Below, in pieces: positions 1 to 5,675 of a DNA stretch of 6,298 nucleotides (positions within the stretch are counted from its first letter, which is position 1; each line of letters begins with the position of its first letter). Both the position numbers and the translations under genes were made by a program. The stretch comes from Chitinophagaceae bacterium (GTDB lineage: Bacteria > Bacteroidota > Bacteroidia > Chitinophagales > Chitinophagaceae). The notes beneath the pieces are model-generated. The model saw only the letters and a program-made list of their open reading frames with translations, made no database searches and had not been told where the DNA came from. The stretch is from assembly GCA_003135585.1 (NCBI GenBank), contig PLCH01000070.1:413-6710 (forward strand), written 5' to 3'.

Positions 1-732
1 AATTATGAGGGGGGGAAAAAATATCCTTTGATTGTAAATCCGCACGGGGGTCCGGCCGGAGTCTATTCCCAGAACTTCATCGCATCCAATGGAGCTGTAT
101 ACCCGGTCGCCTCCCTTGCAGAAAATGGCATTTTCGTATTGCGACCTAACCCAAGAGGTTCTACAGGCTATGGTGTTGCCTTTCGTTTGGCCAATCAGCG
201 TGATTGGGGCGGATCGGATTTCAAGGACATTATGGCCGGTGTTGATTATGTTATAGACAGGGGAATGGCCGATCCGGACAAGTTAGGAGTTATGGGCTGG
301 AGTTATGGCGGATTCATGAGCAGCTGGATTGTTAGTCATTGCGATCGTTTCAAAGCTGCCTCTATTGGGGCGCCGGTTGTAGATCTATCATTCCAGAACA
401 TGACTGATGATATACCGGGTTTTCTTCCTTCCTATATGAAAGCCGATCCATGGGCCGATTGGGCAGTATATGATTCCCATTCACCGCTGCGGTTTGTGCA
501 GAATGTAAAAACACCCGTGATGCTTCAGCACGGCGAAGCGGATGCAAGAGTACCCATTGGCAATTCCCTGATGTTTTATCATGCCTTGCAGAGAAAAGGT
601 GTGCCGGTCCGCCTATTAGCTTTACCCCGCCAGCCTCATGGACCCAATGAGCCAAAAATGGTCTTGAAGGCGGCGCAGAGCAATCTGGAATGGTTTGAAA
701 AATACCTTGATGGTAGCAAGAAAGGATTTTGA
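1..732 (+). CDS. S9 family serine peptidase, C-terminal catalytic domain (5' end outside the window)
   Basis: The frame is open from the first base, so the gene begins to the left and only its last 243 residues are visible. They form the alpha/beta-hydrolase domain of a prolyl oligopeptidase-family (S9) peptidase of the dipeptidyl/acylaminoacyl-peptidase type, which cleaves short peptides. Visible landmarks, numbered in the fragment, are HGGP at 15-18, the nucleophile elbow GWSYGGF with Ser101, the acid loop HGEADARVP with Asp181, and the catalytic His213 in RQPHGPNEP. The full Ser-Asp-His triad is therefore present and the domain looks intact. The N-terminal beta-propeller and any signal peptide lie outside the window, so location cannot be read; relatives in Bacteroidota are usually exported. 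The gene ends TGA followed at once by TAA and is convergent with the next gene. Exact substrate is unknown. Confidence 0.95.
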   Translation, partial: NYEGGKKYPLIVNPHGGPAGVYSQNFIASNGAVYPVASLAENGIFVLRPNPRGSTGYGVAFRLANQRDWGGSDFKDIMAGVDYVIDRGMADPDKLGVMGWSYGGFMSSWIVSHCDRFKAASIGAPVVDLSFQNMTDDIPGFLPSYMKADPWADWAVYDSHSPLRFVQNVKTPVMLQHGEADARVPIGNSLMFYHALQRKGVPVRLLALPRQPHGPNEPKMVLKAAQSNLEWFEKYLDGSKKGF

Positions 733-752
733 TAATGATCACGCGATTAACA

Positions 753-782
753 AAGAAGGGTACTGAAGCGCGAGCCCTTCTT
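753..782 (+). terminator. Possible weak hairpin after the peptidase gene
   Basis: AAGAAGGG (753-760) and CCCTTCTT (775-782) form a perfect 8-bp stem around a 14-nt loop, 21 bases after the peptidase stop codon. No T-run follows, so it is at best a weak terminator or an mRNA 3'-end stabiliser. Confidence 0.35.
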
Positions 783-816
783 ACTTGTGCGCTGGAGTGG
801 GAATGAAACATACCAT

Positions 817-840
817 AAAAAACTTTTAAATTAAAGTTTT
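817..840 (-). terminator. AT-rich hairpin between convergent genes, best read as terminator of copy A
   Basis: AAAACTTT (819-826) and AAAGTTTT (833-840) form an 8-bp stem with a 6-nt loop. Read on the minus strand, the stem runs into six Ts (817-822), about 20 bases after the stop of copy A. On the plus strand four Ts are in the stem's right arm, so it may also act for the peptidase gene. The stem is low in GC, so strength is uncertain. Confidence 0.5.
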
Positions 841-860
841 CTCATGTGCGCATTTGCCTC

Positions 861-1271
861 TTACTGAACATTGAATATGGTAAGGTATTCCTGCTGCACC
901 CTTTTCAGGTTGATTTCCTTTTTCACCTTATCTTTCCAGTCATAGATTTCCAATTTATAAATACCTTCTTCCGCTCCTACAAAATCATAATCCTTTACCA
1001 ATCGTTTGAGGTTTTTACCGGTCACGTAATTTTCTACCAGTTCGCCGGACGGAGCCCTCAGCTTAATGAGAAGCCTTTTACCTGACGGGTTGGAAACGGT
1101 CAGGCGGATTTTTTCGGAATTCAGCATTTGTTTCAGTTCCACCTGGAATTCGGGTGCAGTGGGTAGCACAAAGCGGTGGACCGGAAGCTGATTCATAGGA
1201 CTGGCGGATGCAGTAGCTCCCACGATGCTGCATAGAATCACTCCTATGGCCATTAAGAATTTTGCTTTCAT
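861..1271 (-). CDS. Small secreted beta-rich protein, copy A of a duplicated pair
   Basis: This encodes 136 residues of unknown function. Residues 1-24 are a signal peptide (MKAKFLM start, hydrophobic core, ATASA cleavage region). Cys14 is inside the hydrophobic core and is not a lipobox. The mature part of about 110 residues alternates short hydrophobic strands with turns (NPSGK 61-65, APSGE 73-77, GAEEGIYKLEIYDWKDK 99-115), a pattern resembling the small beta-sandwich domains common in exported Bacteroidota proteins; the fold is inferred. A longer in-frame start at 1334 exists. I chose 1271 because a typical signal peptide begins there, and because the preceding A-rich leader (AAAAAGTAAAAT) is shared with copy B. 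No Shine-Dalgarno is seen. About two-thirds of aligned residues match copy B at 4857-5273, and the C-terminal 40 are nearly the same. A dyad motif lies 108-147 bp upstream. Confidence 0.85.
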   Translation of the reverse strand: MKAKFLMAIGVILCSIVGATASASPMNQLPVHRFVLPTAPEFQVELKQMLNSEKIRLTVSNPSGKRLLIKLRAPSGELVENYVTGKNLKRLVKDYDFVGAEEGIYKLEIYDWKDKVKKEINLKRVQQEYLTIFNVQ

Positions 1272-1511
1272 GATTTTACTTTTTAAATGGTTAACGATGG
1301 GATACCAGTATCCGAAAAAGGTGCCAAAACACATGTCAGTGAATATCAGGCTCTTTGATTTTCCTAACAGGTTCCAGTGTCCGCTTTTCGTACAACAGCT
1401 GTACTGTTTTGATACAAGTCTTATTAAATAAGACGGGAGAAAAATTATTTAGTTGCATTTTTTATAAAATAATACAAGATCAAATTATGAATTTAGCGGT
1501 TTATTAACTTT
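1272..1511 (-). repeat. Leader region of copy A, homologous to the leader of copy B
   Basis: The 240 bp before the copy A start align with 5274-5508 before copy B, same orientation. Conserved blocks are the roughly 25 bp next to the start codon, a TTGGCA...TTCGGAT block about 40-56 bp upstream, the dyad motif at 1378-1418, and a distal block at 1494-1511 matching 17 of 18 bases. Similarity ends near 1511. A 7-bp hairpin GTCTTAT/ATAAGAC (1418-1434) is present only in this copy. Confidence 0.75.
1378..1418 (-). promoter_or_regulatory. Putative operator/activator site upstream of copy A
   Basis: On the plus strand the element starts TGTCCGC (1378-1384) and ends TGTTTTGAT (1405-1413). Between them is the perfect dyad GTACA-N5-TGTAC (1390-1404), the usual form of a dimeric repressor or activator site. 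Related elements lie at the same spacing before copy B and at similar spacing before the PepSY-like gene, with an orphan at 1697-1736. The cognate regulator is not in the window. Confidence 0.5.
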
Positions 1512-1514
1512 TGC

Positions 1515-1667
1515 TTATTTGGGACCTCTATTTTGAGATCTGATTATCAGCATAAACATTTTTCCGGCGAGTGTAACAATTAATTCTGCGTTTAGTATCG
1601 CCAGTATAGACAGGAGCGAGGAATACCGGAATTTGCCTACGAGGGTATATAATTCAAAGTTGGGATA
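1515..1667 (-). other. Open-frame stretch without a usable start; possible coding remnant
   Basis: The minus strand is open for 50 codons between a TAA upstream (1668-1670) and a TAA at 1515-1517. It could encode a hydrophobic segment (SLLSILAILNAELIVTLAG) and a basic tail. The first ATG is only 15 codons from the stop, so as it stands it is not a gene. It begins where the copy A/B leader homology ends and lies beside the orphan regulatory motif. It may be a decayed gene or a chance open frame. The rest of 1512-1690 shows nothing else I recognise. Confidence 0.2.
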
Positions 1668-1696
1668 TTATTTTTTTTCAACTATGATAACTTCAA

Positions 1697-1736
1697 CTGT
1701 CCGCTATTGATACGAAAGCTGTCCGATAATCGGCAG
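1697..1736. promoter_or_regulatory. Orphan copy of the shared regulatory motif, with direct repeats and a dyad
   Basis: CTGTCCG occurs at 1697-1703 and again at 1719-1725, a 22-bp period close to two helical turns. The second copy runs into the palindrome CCGAT-A-ATCGG (1723-1733). The 25 bp at 1698-1722 match the copy A element (1378-1402) at 21 positions without a gap, including TGTCCGCT and AGCTGT. No convincing gene begins at the expected distance on either strand. Confidence 0.45.
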
Positions 1737-1839
1737 GCAAGACCATTGTGACTCAAAAAAAAGATTTTGCAGGCTGATCTTTTCCCTCATTGCATCGTGT
1801 TTATACTAGTCAAATGATGTATATTCTACGATAGAAATT

Positions 1840-2013
1840 TTAGGAATTACCCGCGTGTCCGGTATCGAACATTAGCCTATTTTTGATGAATCCAAAACCA
1901 ATGAAAAGCACCAATGTCCAAAGAAGCCATTTTAAGTCCTTTTCCGTCCAAAAGAAAGCACTAAAATTCAAGTTCCCTGAAAGACCTCCGATTAGATTTG
2001 GAGGTTTTTTCAT
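1840..2013 (-). CDS. Possible small single-pass membrane protein, 57 residues, unknown
   Basis: An ATG at 2013 opens a 57-codon frame ending TAA at 1840. An in-frame stop lies seven codons before the ATG. The product starts MKKPPNLIGGLSG, has one strongly hydrophobic segment (WLLWTLVLFIGFGFI, about residues 29-43), and ends in a short polar tail. No ribosome binding site stands out, which is normal for the phylum. Against it, the first 11 codons overlap a good plus-strand terminator (1981-2010), which explains the PPN...GGL residues equally well. I recognise no family. The opposing plus-strand frame at 1883-2065 is less likely, because that terminator would cut its message. Confidence 0.33.
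   Translation of the reverse strand: MKKPPNLIGGLSGNLNFSAFFWTEKDLKWLLWTLVLFIGFGFIKNRLMFDTGHAGNS
1981..2010 (+). terminator. Intrinsic terminator on the + strand with no clear upstream gene
   Basis: AAGACCTCC (1981-1989) pairs with GGAGGTTTT (2000-2008), giving a 9-bp stem with one G-U pair and a 10-nt loop. The right arm runs into six Ts (2005-2010). This is a standard intrinsic terminator for rightward transcription. The DNA to its left holds no convincing rightward gene, so it may end a small RNA or be left from a lost gene. Confidence 0.6.
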
Positions 2014-2097
2014 TTTAGGTCTATTCAGGTTTTATTTTCCCAATCAATGTTCCGATGATTTGTGAATAATATTGTTATCCATTAAAAAGCGTTGCTT

Positions 2098-2125
2098 ATG
2101 GGTAGGATTAGGAATTTCTACCCAT
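2098..2125. other. Perfect 8-bp inverted repeat (hairpin) of unknown role
   Basis: ATGGGTAG (2098-2105) and CTACCCAT (2118-2125) form an uninterrupted 8-bp stem with a 12-nt loop. Neither strand has a following T-run, so it is not an intrinsic terminator. It may be an operator or an RNA structure. Confidence 0.4.
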
Positions 2126-2424
2126 CGCAGGAGTTGTTAATATCAAATTTCCGGTTCCCGCCAATATGCATTTGCCGGTCCCTATAATTTAATATTTTAT
2201 TTGGAGAATCAAGTTTTCATGAATAATACCGTCAAAATACGGGTCTTCAACCGGGGAATGGACAAAATTTTGCTAACTTCAATTTATTGATAATGTATTC
2301 TCAAAATTGTTCTTCAATTTTGGTACAATTCTTACCAACCTCAAGCGTAGAAATCCATACTGTTTATTATTGCTTATATTTCCTAGCCCTGCTAATTTAT
2401 CTTTTCTGATTGTCATTTAAAAAC

Positions 2425-2429
2425 AGGAG
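2425..2429 (+). promoter_or_regulatory. Ribosome binding site of the phosphoesterase gene
   Basis: AGGAG ends two bases before the ATG at 2432. It is the only clear Shine-Dalgarno-like sequence in the window and supports this start, although the spacing is shorter than usual. Confidence 0.5.
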
Positions 2430-2431
2430 TC

Positions 2432-3655
2432 ATGGCCAAAACAAAAACCGTCAACACCAAAAAAACCCCGGGTGCAGGTAAGCCTATGCGATTCGCGCAC
2501 CCCTTTTTTACAAACACGCCCCCTGACCAGAGGGCCAGTGTCCCCGGAGTAGGGAAACGGATGACGAATTTTGTAGCCGGCAAGCTACTGCCATTCCCTG
2601 ACCCACTGCGTGACCCAACAATGGTATTAGCAGATATTATTGGGCAGCAGGGAGTAACCGAGATTGAAAAGTTTAAGTCCATAACTTTTCACTCTGTCGG
2701 TGACACGGGTCATGAAAATGGTCAGATGCAGGAGCTTGTTGCAGAAGCGATGTCGCAGGATTTCGATCCTGGCCGCCCGGATAAATCGCCTGCCTTTTTC
2801 CTTCACCTGGGAGATGTTATTTATTTTGACAACACCGATAAGGGATATCAGGCCCAGTTTTATGTCCCCTACAAAAGATATCCCGGAAAAATAATTGCAA
2901 TTCCCGGAAATCATGATGGGGAACTATTCAAATTTGACGGAACGCCCACCGGTCAGAAAACAAGTCTCTCAGCTTTCTTTAGAAATTTTTGCCAGGCCAA
3001 GCCAGGTGTACCGCCTGATGCCGGCACCATTTTCAGAGAAATGGTAAGCCAGCCTGGCGCGTATTGGTATTTGGATGCCCCTTTTGTGGACATAGTTGCT
3101 CTGTATTCAAATATCGGGGAAGGCCCAGGATTCATATCCGTCCCTACTACTGGCGGAATTAAACAAACCGACTGGCTGATCAAAACCCTTACTGCTATTC
3201 GAAAAAAACGAGACCAGGGAACCCGCAAAGCCCTCGTGTTGGCTGTGCACCACCCGCCTTTCAGTAATGGCGGCCACTCTTCCAGCGTAGATATGCTCAA
3301 AGACATCGACGACTGCTGCAATAAAGCAGGTCTCATGCCTGACGCGGTACTGGCCGCCCATGCACACAATTATCAACGTTTTACAAGGTTTCTATCGTTT
3401 AAAGGCAGAAACATAAAGACTCCCTACCTTGTAGTTGGTTGCGGTGACCGTGGCACCATTGCGGTGAAACAGGCTACAGGAGCCCGGGACGGAGACCACA
3501 GTTTTGACAGTTCGCTGGTAGGATTTGGATATTTGACCGTGACGGCTACTGCCCAAGATCTTACGCTTTTTTTGACCGAGGTGGATGCAACAGGTGCGAA
3601 AAAGGCATTTGATAAAAGGATAGTGGTGGACCTGAATACGAATCAAATAATTTAG
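2432..3655 (+). CDS. Metallophosphoesterase, purple-acid-phosphatase-like, cytoplasmic
   Basis: This 407-residue protein carries all five metal-binding blocks of the calcineurin-like superfamily: GDTG (Asp91), GDVIY (Asp128), GNHD (Asn160, His161), VHHPP (His273/His274) and AHAHNYQR (His310, His312). The GDxG, GDxxY and GHxH-type spacing, plus GCGDRG at 336-341 near the C-terminus, are closest to purple acid phosphatases, which use a two-metal centre to hydrolyse phosphate mono- or diesters. The first Gly of the last block is Ala309. There is no signal peptide: the first 17 residues are basic and polar (MAKTKTVNTKK), so it should act in the cytoplasm, unlike most of that family. The substrate is unknown. 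The gene stands alone on the plus strand among minus-strand genes, with AGGAG before its ATG and terminators behind it. Confidence 0.9.
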   Translation: MAKTKTVNTKKTPGAGKPMRFAHPFFTNTPPDQRASVPGVGKRMTNFVAGKLLPFPDPLRDPTMVLADIIGQQGVTEIEKFKSITFHSVGDTGHENGQMQELVAEAMSQDFDPGRPDKSPAFFLHLGDVIYFDNTDKGYQAQFYVPYKRYPGKIIAIPGNHDGELFKFDGTPTGQKTSLSAFFRNFCQAKPGVPPDAGTIFREMVSQPGAYWYLDAPFVDIVALYSNIGEGPGFISVPTTGGIKQTDWLIKTLTAIRKKRDQGTRKALVLAVHHPPFSNGGHSSSVDMLKDIDDCCNKAGLMPDAVLAAHAHNYQRFTRFLSFKGRNIKTPYLVVGCGDRGTIAVKQATGARDGDHSFDSSLVGFGYLTVTATAQDLTLFLTEVDATGAKKAFDKRIVVDLNTNQII

Positions 3656-3781
3656 TGACTGATTGTTTGTTTACCCAGCCAATAACCGCTCTTGAAGTGA
3701 GCCTGATATTAGCTTGAAATCAATTCAAAGGAATAGTCCTGCAACATTTCAGGATAGTTCTTGTCTTTGATAATGACTTGT

Positions 3782-3806
3782 CCCGGGTCTGACAGCCCGG
3801 GTTCTT
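3782..3806 (+). terminator. Possible first terminator hairpin after the phosphoesterase
   Basis: Two CCCGGG hexamers (3782-3787 and 3796-3801) pair around an 8-nt spacer and are followed by TTCTT. Each hexamer is itself a palindrome, so it may also be a protein site. The T-run is poor. Confidence 0.35.
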
Positions 3807-3841
3807 AAAATTGTTTTTAATGGCCACAAGCAGAGTGGTGA

Positions 3842-3872
3842 GGGGGCGATGTCCATCACCCCCGTTTTTTTT
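3842..3872 (+). terminator. Intrinsic terminator, + strand
   Basis: GGGGG (3842-3846) pairs with CCCCC (3859-3863). An inner GAT/ATC pairing closes a 4-nt loop after one C/A mismatch. One G and then eight Ts (3865-3872) follow. It points rightward only and probably ends the phosphoesterase message after about 190 bases of 3' untranslated RNA. Confidence 0.7.
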
Positions 3873-4030
3873 CATGTCTGACTTTTGCATCAACATTACG
3901 GTGAAAGCCCCGGGAACGCTCCAGGGAAAAAGCATTTGCTAATAACAAGGCTGTCACTTCGACCTGGAAACTGAAAAAAACCTTTTGGCAAATGTTTGGC
4001 GCTACAAACAACAGGTACAGAGCCGATTAA

Positions 4031-4417
4031 TTATTTACTTAGACAATTCTGAAAATCTGTCTCGCAACTATTCATGCAATCCTTAATGTCTTTTAATGCT
4101 TGTTTCAATTTTTCATCACAGGAGGCCATACATTTTTGAAAAGCCTGGAAGGCATCATCCGAACATTTAATTCTTTTTACTTTGTCATTTTCATAATTGC
4201 ACTTATCTATGGCTACTTTTAAGTCAGAGTTGCATTTAGCACGATAGGTAGAATCATCTTGCCAAACTTTTATTTCCTTTTCGTTGCATGCTTTTTTACA
4301 ATCGCTATAAGTGTCCCGACAAGCTTGTTTATCGGTGTTTTGGTTATTGCAGGCATAAGACCCGATAAAAATCAATAAGACCAATGCGGCTACTGGCATG
4401 GCAAGGTTCTTTTTCAT
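4031..4417 (-). CDS. Cysteine-rich helical lipoprotein, unknown function
   Basis: This 128-residue protein opens with a signal peptide (MKKN, hydrophobic 7-19) ending in GSYAC. Cys23 is the likely lipid-modified residue, although Ser rather than Leu/Val at -3 makes the lipobox imperfect. The mature part is charged, probably helical, and carries 11 more cysteines (33, 40, 44, 62, 73, 85, 96, 100, 114, 118, 125). Three CX3C pairs (40/44, 96/100, 114/118) flank regular gaps of 10, 11 and 10 residues, and the ends mirror each other (CX6CX3C at the start, CX3CX6C at the end). This suggests disulphide-locked helical hairpins outside the inner membrane. I recognise no family. Heme binding is unlikely, as no CXXCH occurs. 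The leader is AT-rich and has a 14-bp palindrome but not the motif shared by its neighbours. Confidence 0.8.
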   Translation of the reverse strand: MKKNLAMPVAALVLLIFIGSYACNNQNTDKQACRDTYSDCKKACNEKEIKVWQDDSTYRAKCNSDLKVAIDKCNYENDKVKRIKCSDDAFQAFQKCMASCDEKLKQALKDIKDCMNSCETDFQNCLSK

Positions 4418-4430
4418 AAATGTTTTTTTA

Positions 4431-4444
4431 AATTTTCGAAAATT
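4431..4444. other. Perfect 14-bp palindrome before the lipoprotein gene
   Basis: AATTTTCGAAAATT is fully self-complementary and ends 13 bases before the lipoprotein ATG. It could be an operator, but AT-rich palindromes of this kind also arise easily in such a leader. Confidence 0.3.
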
Positions 4445-4806
4445 ATAAGGGATATTTTTTCAACAGGGCCGGCGCCTACTAACTAAAGGGAAGTACGCAT
4501 CACAATTGAGGGAATAGAATACCATTCATTCGCTTCCATAATAAAGTCAGATTGCAGTGGGAATCATCGGGATGGTTATCTGAAGTTAGGAAATGTTTTA
4601 GATTGTAATTGGTGGCATGGATTATTTATTTTCAACAAGCAATGGGTGACAGATATAAACCGGACATTAGGGGAATATAAAACGCATACCTTTCTTTGAG
4701 CCAATCTGGTTTGAGGGAATCATTGGCATTAAATATAGGGTTTACTAAAAAGGTCAGGAATCAAAGTTATTCCACAAGAAAGACTCCGATCCGGCTTTGA
4801 GGGCAG
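4445..4806. other. Intergenic region with no recognised gene
   Basis: About 360 bases between the lipoprotein leader and the terminator of copy B. All frames on both strands are broken by frequent stops. A GC-rich patch GGCCGGCGCC lies near 4468-4477, within the likely upstream region of the lipoprotein gene. I see no repeat, RNA gene or protein remnant that I can support. Confidence 0.5.
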
Positions 4807-4833
4807 AAAAAAAACCCGCCGGGTTTGCGGGTT
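4807..4833 (-). terminator. Intrinsic terminator of copy B
   Basis: On the minus strand AACCCGC and GCGGGTT (plus-strand positions 4827-4833 and 4813-4819) form a 7-bp stem with a 7-nt loop. The stem continues into a T-run (plus-strand As at 4807-4814). It lies 23 bases after the stop codon of copy B. Confidence 0.8.
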
Positions 4834-4856
4834 CTGTAGGCAGGATCACTCTTAGA

Positions 4857-5273
4857 TTACTGGATGGTAATATATTCCTGCTGTACTCTTTGCAGATTAA
4901 TATCCTTTTTCACTTTGTCTTTCCAGTCATATATTTCCAGCTTATAAATGCCTTCCTCTGCTCCCAGGAAGTCATAGACCTTTACCAATTGTTTCAGTTT
5001 TTTTCTGCTTACGAAATGTTCAACCACCTCACCTGACGGATCTCTGAGTGTGACGGAAAGGTACTTCCCTTCCGGGTTGTCGACAATCAAACGGATTCTT
5101 TCAGAATTTGGCAACTGCCTTAATTCGACATTAAAAGCGGGGGTGCTGCCAATTGCAAAGCGGTGGGCCACCGGAAGTTTTTTTAGCCCGATGTTTGCAG
5201 CAAATGTGGTGCCAGTGAAGAGGGCGAAAATAATCAGCCCTATGATCATTAAAAATTTTCTTTTTGTTTTCAT
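4857..5273 (-). CDS. Small secreted beta-rich protein, copy B of a duplicated pair
   Basis: This encodes 138 residues of unknown function. Residues 1-25 are a signal peptide (MKTKRKFLM, hydrophobic core, TTFA cleavage region). The mature protein repeats the pattern of copy A: NPEGK at 67-71, DPSGE at 78-82, and a C-terminal block GAEEGIYKLEIYDWKDKVKK (104-123) identical in both copies. Roughly 70 of 102 aligned mature residues match. Differences cluster in the N-terminal half, so the C-terminal half seems more constrained. A longer start at 5351 is possible, but 5273 gives a clean signal peptide and the same A-rich leader as copy A. It has its own terminator and a long leader, so it is probably transcribed alone. 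The cell location is most likely periplasm or surface, inferred from the signal peptide. Confidence 0.85.
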   Translation of the reverse strand: MKTKRKFLMIIGLIIFALFTGTTFAANIGLKKLPVAHRFAIGSTPAFNVELRQLPNSERIRLIVDNPEGKYLSVTLRDPSGEVVEHFVSRKKLKQLVKVYDFLGAEEGIYKLEIYDWKDKVKKDINLQRVQQEYITIQ

Positions 5274-5508
5274 AATTTTACTTTTTAATTGATTAACGAA
5301 GATATTCGTACATCCGAAAACAATGCCAATTTGCATGAACCTGAATATCAATCACTATAGATTTTTCCAACGGAATGTAGTGTTCGTTTTTCGTACAAAT
5401 ACTGTTCTGTTTTGATACACATATAAGAGAAAGATCAGACAGAAGAATGGGATGGCATTTTTGCTGCTATCAATAATCAAATTTTCATTTTAGCAGTTTA
5501 TTAACTTT
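5274..5508 (-). repeat. Leader region of copy B, homologous to the leader of copy A
   Basis: This aligns with 1272-1511, with small length changes. It contains the start-proximal A-rich block, TTGGCA...TTCGGAT (5313-5329, minus strand), the dyad motif and the distal block at 5491-5508. From there to the PepSY-like gene (5509-5675) I see no gene. A dyad CCATTG-cc-CAATGG lies at 5552-5565, and TGTTTTGAT occurs once more at 5650-5658. Confidence 0.75.
5381..5419 (-). promoter_or_regulatory. Putative operator/activator site upstream of copy B
   Basis: GTACA-N5-TGTTC (5393-5407) is the copy A dyad with one changed base. It lies between a TGTTCG start (5381) and TGTTTTGAT (5408-5416). TGTTTTGAT begins 135 bp from the start codon, against 134 bp in copy A. 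Confidence 0.5.
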
Positions 5509-5675
5509 CTGGTGTACCGTCTGTCAAACATCCGCATACCCATCGTGGCATCCATTGCCCAATGGTGAGTCTTAGGGACATGCGAACATTCGAGGAAATC
5601 AGAGCTTGCCGGTAATCTGGTTTGGGAATTGCGGAAAGATATAAAAAGCTGTTTTGATCAGGTCAGATTCTGAAC

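Larger units (their letters stand above)
2014..2431 (+). other. Intergenic region upstream of the phosphoesterase
   Basis: About 420 AT-rich bases without a credible gene. It holds the 8-bp hairpin at 2098-2125, a CAAAATTTTG palindrome near 2263, and only very short open frames (for example a 23-codon one at 2220 and a 45-codon one on the minus strand from about 2416). The promoter of the phosphoesterase should lie here, but I cannot identify a confident match to the Bacteroidota TTTG / TAnnTTTG consensus. Confidence 0.5.
3656..4030 (+). other. Intergenic region after the phosphoesterase
   Basis: 375 bases between two convergent genes. It holds the two GC-rich hairpins listed separately and a short GCTC/GAGC hairpin near 3690. 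A minus-strand open frame at 3720-3935 runs straight through both GC-rich hairpins and resembles no protein, so I do not call it. No clear terminator is seen for the lipoprotein gene; its minus-strand message meets only a T7 run near 3975 with almost no stem. Confidence 0.5.

Noticed and set aside
362..811. 149-codon minus-strand frame opposite the peptidase gene
   Set aside because: It is a shadow of the well-supported S9 peptidase coding frame.
1272..1334. N-terminal extension of copy A (start at 1334), and the equivalent 5351 start for copy B
   Set aside because: The extension would bury the signal peptide. The similarity of the two extensions is explained by conserved leader DNA rather than protein.
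1883..2065. 60-codon + strand open frame in the gene-poor region
   Set aside because: A good intrinsic terminator (1981-2010) lies inside the frame, there is no ribosome binding site, and the sequence resembles no protein. The opposite strand reads better.
2277..2416. 45-codon minus-strand frame and a 23-codon + frame at 2220 upstream of the phosphoesterase
   Set aside because: Both are short, of low complexity and without leaders. They lie in the region that must hold the phosphoesterase promoter.
3720..3935. 71-codon minus-strand open frame after the phosphoesterase
   Set aside because: It runs through two GC-rich hairpins, including a + strand terminator, and has no protein-like pattern.
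3955..3985. Possible terminator of the lipoprotein gene (T7 run near 3975 on the minus strand)
   Set aside because: Only a two- or three-base stem can form before the T-run.
4697..5635. AATCTGGTTTG occurring in two intergenic regions, near 4704 and near 5614
   Set aside because: One 11-base match is expected by chance in a window this size, and the flanks do not align.
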